Positions 52,902 to 60,291 of a stretch of 64,000 bases of DNA are shown one piece after another. Every line of letters starts with the position of its first letter. Position 1 is the stretch's first letter. This stretch comes from UM-FILTER-37-12 sp964344965 (lineage in GTDB: Bacteria > Patescibacteriota > Patescibacteriia > Magasanikbacterales > UBA922): positions 62,001 through 126,000 of the forward strand of contig CAYFPJ010000002.1 of NCBI GenBank assembly GCA_964344965.1, in the 5' to 3' direction. Both the position numbers and the translations under genes were made by a program. Below the pieces are notes generated by a model, which was not told the origin of the DNA, made no database searches, and worked only from the letters and a program-made list of their open reading frames with translations.

Positions 52902-52930
52902 ATTATGCTATATTTTAGCGAAAAAGTCAA
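52902..52930 (-). promoter_or_regulatory. Promoter of the glycosyltransferase operon
   Basis: Minus strand: -35 TTGACT at 52930-52925, 17-bp spacer, -10 CATAAT at 52907-52902. It ends 34 bp before the UXS-like start codon at 52868 and just follows the terminator of the upstream gene. Confidence 0.7.
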
Positions 52931-52934
52931 ACAA

Positions 52935-52959
52935 AAACCACCCCAAATTGGGGTGGTTT
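52935..52959 (-). terminator. Intrinsic terminator after the PG-binding protein gene
   Basis: Stem AAACCACCCC / GGGGTGGTTT with a 5-nt AAATT loop, 18 bp past the stop at 52977 and followed on the minus strand by a T-rich run. The symmetrical A and T flanks could let it work in both directions. Confidence 0.88.
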
Positions 52960-52976
52960 TATTAATTTTTATCCTC

Positions 52977-54656
52977 TTATAGAGCATTCAAAGCCGCCCT
53001 AGTAACTGGACCAACATAGCCAACTGCATCAATTCCACTGGTCGTTTGAAATGCTCTGACTGCTTCTGCTGTGATGGGTCCGAAAGTTCCGGTATTGCTG
53101 GGATAAGTAAAATACCCTAACTCACGAAGTTTTTGCTGGAGAAAGATTACTTCTTTGCCTGCACTCCCCTCGCCCAAAAAACTTGTCAACTTGGTAATCT
53201 TGATGCCCAGCACTGTCCCAGTTGCACCAAATTCTTCACCATCCATGTATACCTCGTTATCACTAATCTCGACAATTCTATCCCACCTAAATCCAAGGCT
53301 TTCAAAAGTAGCTTCGTCGGGTATATATCTCTTTACTTGCTTGGTTGAATCATCTGGATCTGGCTCAAGCCTATAGACCTTTGGTGAATCGGCATATTTG
53401 ACAATTGTAAAGTTCGGGTGATGATCTGTATAATCTATCTCTCCCGCTGAAGTATATTTATTTAAGAGCTCTACAGCGATATCTTCGACCCAATTCCACG
53501 GATAACCAAGAGTAGTGAAGACTGTCTCATTGGTAATCCAATATTTATCTGTGTCAAGCAACAGATATACTTTTGGATCAGTAACCACCTTTACCAAGGC
53601 ACCATATTTTGGATCATAATTGGGACCCCATGACATAAAGCCAAGTGTGTCATTTGGAATAGCATCTAATTGTGATTGTGAGACAATTTCTACATCATCC
53701 CATGAACCAAAATAAGTGAAGAATATTTTCGATGATGTGAATGCCCGTCTGGCACAGGCCAAGCTTGAGTTGACTGTCCCATCTTCATTGTGAGCTTCAG
53801 AAATATAGTAAACTGCCGGAGAGGCGCTATGTTTGTAGGCTTTACCTACAGCCAAACTACAAGCAACAGTATTTTCTGATAATGCAAGAGCTACAAGTTC
53901 TAATTGAGGATCATCACCGACAAGTCCCAGATAAGTTACTCTGGTATCATCTGTGCCATCCGCGTCTGTATCAATATTCTTGGCCTCATCTTTTACCAAA
54001 TCAAGAGTTATGGGGTCTGACTCTATTGTGACTGTTGCCGTCTTCTCTGAAGCGGCACTGATTATCACAGTGTGAGAAACACTACCAACTGTCACTACAG
54101 CCGGTGTTCCAATGACAAATGTTTCAGTGACAAGAGTCTCTTGTATTGGTTCTAATTGTCCTGCATCACTTTCCTCTGCGTCTGGAGTAGTGGTTTCTGT
54201 ATTATTGCTACTTTCTCCTCCACCACCACCGCCACCACCAGGGGCGGCTATAAGACCTCCGCCGCCACCCGCACTACCACAAGTGCCGCTTGGGGTAACA
54301 GTTATTGTACGCTCTGCCATACCACTAGGGCAACTGATAAATAATGCCGAATTATCATTGGTGCAAGAATTAATGTCAATAGTACATGTCCCAGCATTAC
54401 TTACAGTGAAGTTTTTCCTGTCTGCCGAAGTAAGGTCTATCTTTGAACTACCCTCCACCACAAACTGTATATTATCTGTATTCACAGTATACGATTGCAC
54501 AACGGTTTGAGTACCGACTGAGTAGGAGCTGCCATCTGTTGAAAGAACTATGGAGAGACCAGTCTCTACAGTAACATCATTGGCTCCAAGTACAATAGCA
54601 GGCAGGAACAGCAAGACGAAGAGAACTAGAGATACTTTTGTTATTATCTTCATCAT
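52977..54656 (-). CDS. Secreted protein with C-terminal peptidoglycan-binding domain
   Basis: 559 residues from the ATG at 54656 (a TTG 18 bp upstream could extend it by six). A signal peptide MMKIITKVSLVLFVLLFLPAIVLG-A leads. Next come a beta-rich region, a glycine-rich linker with runs of 5 and 8 Gly, a SSNNTETTT low-complexity segment and two repeats of a module seen in patescibacterial envelope proteins (DPKVYLLLDTDKYWITNE and SPKVYRLEPDPDD...RYIPDE). The last 65 residues form a PG_binding_1 domain (LQQKLRELGYF ... GTFGPITAEAVRAFQ). It is probably exported and cell-wall-attached. Its gene follows 54679-55770 and ends at a terminator. Confidence 0.87.
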   Translation of the reverse strand: MMKIITKVSLVLFVLLFLPAIVLGANDVTVETGLSIVLSTDGSSYSVGTQTVVQSYTVNTDNIQFVVEGSSKIDLTSADRKNFTVSNAGTCTIDINSCTNDNSALFISCPSGMAERTITVTPSGTCGSAGGGGGLIAAPGGGGGGGGESSNNTETTTPDAEESDAGQLEPIQETLVTETFVIGTPAVVTVGSVSHTVIISAASEKTATVTIESDPITLDLVKDEAKNIDTDADGTDDTRVTYLGLVGDDPQLELVALALSENTVACSLAVGKAYKHSASPAVYYISEAHNEDGTVNSSLACARRAFTSSKIFFTYFGSWDDVEIVSQSQLDAIPNDTLGFMSWGPNYDPKYGALVKVVTDPKVYLLLDTDKYWITNETVFTTLGYPWNWVEDIAVELLNKYTSAGEIDYTDHHPNFTIVKYADSPKVYRLEPDPDDSTKQVKRYIPDEATFESLGFRWDRIVEISDNEVYMDGEEFGATGTVLGIKITKLTSFLGEGSAGKEVIFLQQKLRELGYFTYPSNTGTFGPITAEAVRAFQTTSGIDAVGYVGPVTRAALNAL

Positions 54657-54678
54657 AATATTATAATTAACCAATAAT

Positions 54679-55770
54679 TTATTGATATGCTGGGCAAGTT
54701 ACTGTACCTGCACTCACAACTCCATCCAACACTGATATTGCTGAACAGCCAGCACCATCCTCATCCTCTAAGATGAGCTCCCCGCCAACGCCACTAAGTC
54801 CACTATTTATATAAATTGTGCCAGAAGCAGTCTCATTATAAACAGTGCTGGTGGTGGAATGAATTGTACCAGAGGCAAACAGATCATTCCAAGCACTATC
54901 GTAAGCACCAAGGTCTCTGGTATTGTTGGCTTCTGGAAGGATGTTGCTAGCTACATCGGCATTAACAGTTACAGTATCAGTGGCAGCATCACCAAGAGTG
55001 ACATTGCCGTCAGCACTTAGTACTCCAAGCCAAGCAGTACCTGAAGAGAAAATCTCATTCCAAGCAACACCAAAGGCTCCTATGTCCAGACCATTATTGG
55101 AACTAGGTCGAAGACCACCAGTTACATTACCAGATACATTTAGGTTAGTAGTAAACATAGTCCCAGAAACCATGGCATTACTCCATGCTCGACCAAATAC
55201 ACCCAAACTATAATTATTGTTATGCCCTGATTGAGGAACTAGATGACCGGTAATTGCAGTATCACCATATACTGCTAGGGTACTGCTGTTTGAAGTGGTA
55301 CCGACTGTTACTGCGTCGTCGCTTACTGTAAAATCATCTCCTCCTGCAGCACTTCCTACGTAGAAAGTAGAAGATACCCATGTCGATCCATCAACTTGCA
55401 AGACACCGGCAGTGGACATAGTAATACCAGTTGAGCCAAAGCCTTCTCCCACTGTGACAGCATCTGCATACAGCGTACCAGAAGCATATATTTCACTCCA
55501 AGCACTGTCGTAAGCACCAAGGTCTCTGGTATTGTTGGCTTCTGGAAGGATGTTACTGGCCACATCAGCACTTACAGTTACAGTATCAGTGGCAGCATCA
55601 CCAAGAGTGACATTGCCGTCAACAGAAAAAGTACCACCCACTGAAACATTATTGCCGACAGTGGTGGCTCCAAACACTATGACTGGCATCAGAATAAGGA
55701 CAACTGCAAAAATCCCATAATAACCAAAAGAAATTACCTGTTTCATTTTTATTTTTCTAAAATTTAGCAT
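54679..55770 (-). CDS. Secreted repeat-rich surface protein
   Basis: 363 residues, or 355 from the ATG at 55746. A signal peptide (helix IFAVVLILMPVIVFG) is followed by low-complexity, Gly/Ser/Thr/Asn/Val-rich beta sequence. A block with NVTLGDAATDTVTV and ILPEANNTRDLGAYDSAW occurs twice, 203 residues apart, and diverged versions of the LG.(F/Y).(R/S)AW.(E/N) motif occur between them. The pattern resembles tail-fibre or adhesin-like stalks and S-layer-associated proteins. There are only two Cys, both at the C-terminus. It is likely displayed outside the cell; partner unknown. The downstream gene (PG-binding) begins 22 bp after the stop. Confidence 0.78.
   Translation of the reverse strand: MLNFRKIKMKQVISFGYYGIFAVVLILMPVIVFGATTVGNNVSVGGTFSVDGNVTLGDAATDTVTVSADVASNILPEANNTRDLGAYDSAWSEIYASGTLYADAVTVGEGFGSTGITMSTAGVLQVDGSTWVSSTFYVGSAAGGDDFTVSDDAVTVGTTSNSSTLAVYGDTAITGHLVPQSGHNNNYSLGVFGRAWSNAMVSGTMFTTNLNVSGNVTGGLRPSSNNGLDIGAFGVAWNEIFSSGTAWLGVLSADGNVTLGDAATDTVTVNADVASNILPEANNTRDLGAYDSAWNDLFASGTIHSTTSTVYNETASGTIYINSGLSGVGGELILEDEDGAGCSAISVLDGVVSAGTVTCPAYQ
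54884..55012. repeat. Copy 1 of 129-bp direct repeat in the surface protein gene
   Basis: Nearly identical to 55493-55621, exactly 609 bp (203 codons) away, so the repeat keeps frame. It encodes the ILPEANNTRDLGAYDSAW block. High DNA identity points to recent duplication or gene conversion. Confidence 0.9.
55493..55621. repeat. Copy 2 of 129-bp direct repeat in the surface protein gene
   Basis: Partner of 54884-55012; about ten base differences are visible over 129 bp. Recombination between the copies would delete 203 codons in frame. Confidence 0.9.
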
Positions 55771-55911
55771 AAAAATATAATTAAATACAAAAAATTAATA
55801 AGTAAAATTATTAGTGGGACCTGACCTTTATTAAAATAAAATCCCCCTTTTAATTTTAAATTTATTAACTGTTTATTATAGTTACAAAATAATGTAACTT
55901 AAAATCTTATT

Positions 55912-56391
55912 TTATTGACCCGTCTGCCCAGACTGGAGCCTAAAAGGATAAAACTGAATAACATCCACTATCTTGTCAAGTTCAGTATCATAGACAATAA
56001 CTCCTGTAGAATACATTAACATCTTGTGTCCATTTTGGATATATTGAAAGAGGACAGGACTTTGCTGTTTCATGGTGACAGCGTCTTTTACTGTGGCAAC
56101 AGTAAATTCTTCAGCCGGTAACAAGATATGCTCCGACACTCGTTGTAATATTCCACCTACTTCTGGATCAGTGTTTGATAAATCTAAAAATTCTTCTTTA
56201 TTATCTCCATCAAGAACTTCACCGGTTTGGAAATCTTGACTACAGTCCAAATGATCAGATTGACCTCCTTGCTTATCAAATATATACCAACTCAAAAATA
56301 ATACTAACACCAAAAGTACCAATATAACTACAAAAAAAAATTCTAACGGATACTTTAAATTATTTTTAAGATTTGATTTTTTACGAGGCAT
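55912..56391 (-). CDS. Membrane-anchored protein typical of Patescibacteria
   Basis: 159 residues from the ATG at 56391 (MPRKKSNLKNN); a longer start at 56424 is less likely. A basic N-terminus is followed by one membrane helix (about 17-37), then an outer domain with LDLSNTDPEVGGILQRVSEHILLP. The C-terminal block PVLFQYIQNGHKMLMYSTGVIVYDTELDKIVDVI resembles a domain I have seen repeatedly in candidate-phyla proteins, where the surface part ends with an aiiYdp..dkiv.v motif. Function unknown. A TATAAT box lies 41-46 bp upstream of the start. Confidence 0.72.
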   Translation of the reverse strand: MPRKKSNLKNNLKYPLEFFFVVILVLLVLVLFLSWYIFDKQGGQSDHLDCSQDFQTGEVLDGDNKEEFLDLSNTDPEVGGILQRVSEHILLPAEEFTVATVKDAVTMKQQSPVLFQYIQNGHKMLMYSTGVIVYDTELDKIVDVIQFYPFRLQSGQTGQ

Positions 56392-56431
56392 ATCTAGTAA
56401 CCTATCCAAAAAACAACTACTCAAAATTGCA

Positions 56432-56437
56432 ATTATA
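56432..56437 (-). promoter_or_regulatory. -10 box upstream of the anchored protein gene
   Basis: TATAAT on the minus strand, 40 bp before the start at 56391. No good -35 is visible at 16-18 bp, so this is a tentative promoter. Confidence 0.4.
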
Positions 56438-56471
56438 GAATTGGTATTAAGTTAAACTTATTTCTTATCTA

Positions 56472-56633
56472 AGAGCCTATTTAAAATCTCTTCTCCCGAC
56501 TCCATTTTTCTCAATTTCGGCTGCAAATTGTCTTGATTTCGTCAAAATAATACCATTATTATTCCTCAATCATGACAATTTTCGCTCGAAATTGAACAAA
56601 ATGGCTCTGGAAGAGAGATTTCAAATTGGCTCT
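56472..56633. repeat. Palindrome D1: 162-bp miniature inverted element
   Basis: Arms 56472-56519 and 56587-56633 are imperfect complements starting AGAGCC.ATTT.AAATCTCT and meeting again at TCAATTTCG. Complementarity continues inward through AAATTGTC (56525-56532). Length and the core AAATTGTC-TGATTTCG (56525-56541) match palindrome E at 50657-50816. No gene lies inside. Confidence 0.75.
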
Positions 56634-56650
56634 AAAGCAAGTTGAGAAAT

Positions 56651-56736
56651 GTATTGATTTTTTAGTCAGCAACTATTTGAACGATAGTGAGTTTTGCCTG
56701 TCCACCGAAGTGGAGGGATGGCTAAAAAATCAATAC
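56651..56736. repeat. Palindrome D2: AT-rich hairpin with two inner stems
   Basis: GTATTGATTTTTTAG (56651-56665) pairs with the complement at 56721-56736. Between them are two small hairpins: ACTAT/ATAGT at 56672-56688 and TCCAC-CGAA-GTGGA at 56701-56714. The whole thing could fold into a cruciform or a cloverleaf-like RNA. Confidence 0.7.
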
Positions 56737-56863
56737 TTTCGAGGCTTTTGTTAGGAAACTTAATTATGAGTTCATAATTTTCTAAATTATAACACACTGA
56801 AAAAGAAAATGATATAACACAATAAAAAAATGTGGATAATTACCAAAAAATTTCAATTAATTA

Positions 56864-56964
56864 CCACCGACTCTGTTGGTGGATTAACGGGGTAACCGAC
56901 TTTGTCAGTAGATAGACCAAGTTTGTTCTAGTTGAGGTCTATTACCCCCCGACTTCGTCGGGGG
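56864..56964. repeat. Tandem set of related CCGAC hairpins
   Basis: Three hairpins share the core CCGAC-TYY-GTYRG: 56864-56882 (8-bp stem), 56895-56909 (6-bp stem, one mismatch) and 56946-56964 (8-bp perfect stem, TTC loop, followed by TTT). A further ATAGACC/GGTCTAT stem spans 56912-56942. The rest of the 56425-57081 gap has no gene; apart from D1, D2, these hairpins and the promoter at 57028-57056, I see only AT-rich sequence. Confidence 0.72.
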
Positions 56965-57027
56965 TTTAGAATCAGTGTAATCTTTTCTAAATCAGTTTGA
57001 ATCAATGATAATAAACCATGAATCGAA

Positions 57028-57056
57028 TTGATAAAAATCTTATTCTGTACTATACT
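57028..57056 (+). promoter_or_regulatory. Promoter of the plus-strand glycosyltransferase gene
   Basis: -35 TTGATA at 57028-57033, 17-bp spacer, -10 TATACT at 57051-57056, then 25 bp to the ATG at 57082. The leader mRNA would be very short, with no visible Shine-Dalgarno sequence. Confidence 0.75.
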
Positions 57057-57081
57057 CGCATTTGCAATGATTTACTAAAAT

Positions 57082-58266
57082 ATGTCTAAACATAATAGAA
57101 AAAAAATACTCTACATAATCACCCAAGGTGCTTGGGGAGGAGCACAGAGATATATTTTTGATTTGACAACAAACCTTAACAAAAACTTCGATATTATAGT
57201 CGCTGTTGGTGAACCAAGAGGTAAACTAGATTTACAATCAAAACTCAAAACTCAAAACTCAAAACTCAAAACTATCCAACTCACACATCTAGTACGCAAA
57301 ATATCCCCCATAAAAGATGTGTTGGCTATTTTTGAACTCAAAAAACTTTATGAGGATGTCAATCCCGACATAGTACACCTCAACAGCTCCAAAGCCGGCA
57401 TCATAGGCTCATTAGTAAAAATAGTGAGTCGAAATTTTCAAGCCAGAGTTGTATACACTGCCCATGGATGGGTGTTCAACGAACCTTTATCCTGGTTTAG
57501 AAAAAACTTGTATCTTTTCTTGGAAAAATTTACTGCCAAATTTAAAGACAAAATTATCGTCTTATCGAAACAAGACAAGCACACTCTCACAGATATCCTG
57601 AACGCAAAGGAGGAGAAAGTAAGTTTGATCTCTCTTGGCATCAATCTGCCACAAAAAACATTATCCAAAGAAAAATCTCGTGAAAAATTACTCAACAAAA
57701 TACCCAATTCAAAACATCCTACAAAAAATGATATTTGGATCGGTACAGTAGCAGGATTGTACAGAACCAAAGGAATAGATACTTTAATCGAGTCTATTAA
57801 ATTATTTAATTCACACCCTGCAACCAAAAATTATCAATTCCTAATAATTGGAGATGGTCCTGAAAAAGATAAATCTCTCTCTCTTATCAATTCTTATGAT
57901 CTCGAAAACGTACACCTGCTTGGCTTCATAGACAGCGTGACACAATTTTTGCCTGCTTTTGATCTTTTTGTTTTACCATCACGAAAAGAAGGTCTCCCCT
58001 ACGTCCTGCTTGAGGCCATTGCTTGCAATATCCCTATTATTGCCACTGATGTAGGTGGAATATCTTCACTAATTGAAAACAAAAAAACTGGAATACTAAT
58101 CGAGCCAAACAACTGCGAAATATTGACCAGAGAGCTTGTCAAATCTATTGAAAACAGAAGTGAATTACAAAAATATGCAGACGAAGCTTCTAAAAAAATA
58201 GAGGAGATAAGCCTGAAAAAAATGTTGATGGAAACTAAAGAAGTCTATTCCTCACTGCTGTCATGA
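57082..58266 (+). CDS. GT4 glycosyltransferase with in-frame heptanucleotide tract
   Basis: 394 residues, the only plus-strand gene. The start ILYIITQGAWGGAQRYIFDL, then VYTAHGWVFNEPLSWF, VSLISLGINLPQ, GTVAGLYRTKGIDTLIESI and the donor block LPSRKEGLPYVLLEAIACNIPIIATDVGG are all GT4. The acceptor is likely a polyprenyl-linked sugar. Residues 53-64 (SKLKTQNSKLKT) are encoded by five TCAAAAC repeats, whose length is not a multiple of three per unit, so gain or loss of one unit would stop translation. The gene overlaps the convergent ligase gene by 22 bp at its 3' end and has its own promoter. Confidence 0.93.
   Translation: MSKHNRKKILYIITQGAWGGAQRYIFDLTTNLNKNFDIIVAVGEPRGKLDLQSKLKTQNSKLKTIQLTHLVRKISPIKDVLAIFELKKLYEDVNPDIVHLNSSKAGIIGSLVKIVSRNFQARVVYTAHGWVFNEPLSWFRKNLYLFLEKFTAKFKDKIIVLSKQDKHTLTDILNAKEEKVSLISLGINLPQKTLSKEKSREKLLNKIPNSKHPTKNDIWIGTVAGLYRTKGIDTLIESIKLFNSHPATKNYQFLIIGDGPEKDKSLSLINSYDLENVHLLGFIDSVTQFLPAFDLFVLPSRKEGLPYVLLEAIACNIPIIATDVGGISSLIENKKTGILIEPNNCEILTRELVKSIENRSELQKYADEASKKIEEISLKKMLMETKEVYSSLLS
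57238..57272 (+). repeat. Heptanucleotide tandem repeat, five TCAAAAC units
   Basis: Five perfect 7-bp units inside codons 53-64 of the glycosyltransferase gene. Each unit change shifts the frame; 5 copies is the ON state and 4 or 6 would be OFF. Confidence 0.95.
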
Positions 58267-60278
58267 GACAAAACACTTTCTACTGTTCCCTTCATCATGT
58301 CGTTAAATACAATTCCTTTATCATTTGCTTCCTGGATGACCCTTTTTGCCTGCTCAATATCGCCAATGTCTCTATATACCAATATTAGTCTCCACCAACC
58401 TTCAGAAATTTCTGAATAATTATCAATAGATTCTTTTATGATCTGGATCGCCTCTTCTGGTTTGTTGAGATGCAATTTCAACTGTGCCAATGTGTACTGT
58501 ATTTGTTGTCTTTTGGGAGATTTTTTCAAAGCATCTTCCATTATCTCTTCTGCCTCATACAAAAAACTAACATCTTGTTTTATTTGTGCTCCTGCTTGAG
58601 CCAACTGAGATTGAGCCATATTTACTCGAATATCCAAAGGATGCAGAACTCTATTCTTGACAAGCTCCCCATAGGCCAGATCAAATAGATCTACAAACTG
58701 CCCACCTCTACCTTCTCTGGCGACATTTACAATAGGAGAAGTAACAGAACGTACAAAGTCGTTTCGTATATCATCTATGTGAGGAGAAGGAATGCTGGTG
58801 GTTTGTTTGTATAATTCTATAAAATCTTCACCTGTACTCAATGCTTTTATGGTATCCAAGACCTTCATATTTGCCCTGGCGGGATTGATATTCGTGGAAT
58901 AAATTAATAAACAAATCGTTAATAAAATAAAAGCATACATACCTCCAGAAACCTTTTTCTTATTGTTTGTGGTAATTTTTGGAACCGAAATATGCAAGGT
59001 CTGACTATTAAGTAAAGCTAAAAAAAGAAAAAAATAAAGGTAGGAGGTAGGGTTTTCAAATACAAAAATATTATGGACAAAATGAGCGATTAAAAAAGCA
59101 GAACCAACGCCAACCAAATGTGAATTTATTTGCCCTTTTTTAAACCCTGACCACAAAACAATAAAAGGTAGGAAAAACAAACCAAGATAAAACAACAACC
59201 CGATAATCCCCTGGACAGCCAAAGTGTTCATCACAGAGCTGTGGGCATTGTCAAACCAAGTCTCTCCCCACCCATACTTCAAAAATTCTGGTCGATAATA
59301 TTTGTTAAAGGCATAATAATAATTATTTGGCCCCCAGCCAAACAAAGGTTTTTCTTGCCATGCTTCTACTGCTATCCCCCAAGCCATCAGTCTAGTATTG
59401 GCAGTCCCTTCAGTAATGTCAATATTCATCACCTGCCCAACTAAAGGAATATTTTTTACAAAGCTGGTAGTTCGAAAAGCAAATAAAATGCCAATCACCA
59501 CTACTCCAGATACGACCACAGACATGAGTACTTTTCTCAACTTGCTATTCTGTTTGAGAAATATAATATAAGAAATCAATAAACTTGCCAAACCAGCTGC
59601 CATTCCAAGCAAAGTACCTCTAGTCCCGCCGGCAAACACTCCCAAAAAACCCAATGCTCCCCCAACTACCGCATACCATTGCCAAAAACTAAACTTTTTT
59701 TCTTTCACAGTCAACAGAAATCCTGCGAAAAACAAAAATAGTCCATATCCACTATAATAAATAGGATTTCCTAGGGTGGCAGAGACACGCACGTTGTTTC
59801 TATTCAATAAAAACTCTGGATTCACAAACTTTTGCCATAACCCCATAATCATTACCAAGCTGCCGGCCAACAAAAACACCCTCAATAGCCACTTCCAGTC
59901 TCGCCATTCGCGAACTATGGAAGTAATTACAAAATAATAAATCACATAATGAAATATGGTGAATAATCCCAACATCCTCTCGTGATTGTCCCAAAAACTC
60001 TTGTACCAATCCACGCCCACAAAAGTAGAAACAAAAAAGCTAATAAAGAACAGAGTTACGGCTAAGTTGGTTGGAGTCAATTTAATTTTGTATCTCTGCC
60101 AATCAGATGATAAAAGTAAAAGATACCCCGCCAACATGAGCAACACCATAATCCTAAAAAACAGTACTTTAGGGAAGATAAATGGAAAAATAAAACTATT
60201 GGGTATGAGAATCAATGGCATCAAAAAAGTAAGGCCGACCAATATTTTTATAAATGATTCTATTTTTTTTTGTTTCAT
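58245..60278 (-). CDS. O-antigen ligase-like membrane protein with C-terminal TPRs
   Basis: 677 residues. About eleven helices lie in residues 10-440. The Wzy_C/WaaL core is visible as ANTRLMAWGIAVEAWQEKPLFGWGPNNY, then DNAHSSVMNTLAVQGIIGLLFYLGLF, which gives the expected Arg, the GWGPN loop and the His in the large outer loop. The last 140 residues contain tetratricopeptide-like helices (IEEAEEIMEDALKKSPKRQQIQYTLAQL). It would join a lipid-linked glycan to a surface acceptor outside the membrane. A second, similar protein is 13 bp upstream at 60292-62466. It converges with and overlaps the plus-strand GT4 gene. Confidence 0.88.
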   Translation of the reverse strand: MKQKKIESFIKILVGLTFLMPLILIPNSFIFPFIFPKVLFFRIMVLLMLAGYLLLLSSDWQRYKIKLTPTNLAVTLFFISFFVSTFVGVDWYKSFWDNHERMLGLFTIFHYVIYYFVITSIVREWRDWKWLLRVFLLAGSLVMIMGLWQKFVNPEFLLNRNNVRVSATLGNPIYYSGYGLFLFFAGFLLTVKEKKFSFWQWYAVVGGALGFLGVFAGGTRGTLLGMAAGLASLLISYIIFLKQNSKLRKVLMSVVVSGVVVIGILFAFRTTSFVKNIPLVGQVMNIDITEGTANTRLMAWGIAVEAWQEKPLFGWGPNNYYYAFNKYYRPEFLKYGWGETWFDNAHSSVMNTLAVQGIIGLLFYLGLFFLPFIVLWSGFKKGQINSHLVGVGSAFLIAHFVHNIFVFENPTSYLYFFLFLALLNSQTLHISVPKITTNNKKKVSGGMYAFILLTICLLIYSTNINPARANMKVLDTIKALSTGEDFIELYKQTTSIPSPHIDDIRNDFVRSVTSPIVNVAREGRGGQFVDLFDLAYGELVKNRVLHPLDIRVNMAQSQLAQAGAQIKQDVSFLYEAEEIMEDALKKSPKRQQIQYTLAQLKLHLNKPEEAIQIIKESIDNYSEISEGWWRLILVYRDIGDIEQAKRVIQEANDKGIVFNDMMKGTVESVLSHDSSEE

Positions 60279-60291
60279 AATAAATATAATC

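Noticed and set aside
54112..54510. Plus-strand open frame with proline-rich sequence
   Set aside because: It is the antisense of the glycine-rich linker of the PG-binding protein; no promoter, start context or family pattern supports it.
55812..55827. TAGTGGGACCTGACCT sequence resembling ends of RAYT-type elements
   Set aside because: Only one copy was found, with no inverted partner or transposase nearby.
55880..55899. AGTTACA/TGTAACT hairpin as terminator of the anchored protein gene
   Set aside because: Stem is only 7 bp, AT-rich and lacks a U-tract, so support is too weak to list.
57238..57272. CRISPR-like repeats
   Set aside because: The units are 7 bp and directly adjacent with no spacers, so it is a microsatellite; I saw no CRISPR array or cas gene.
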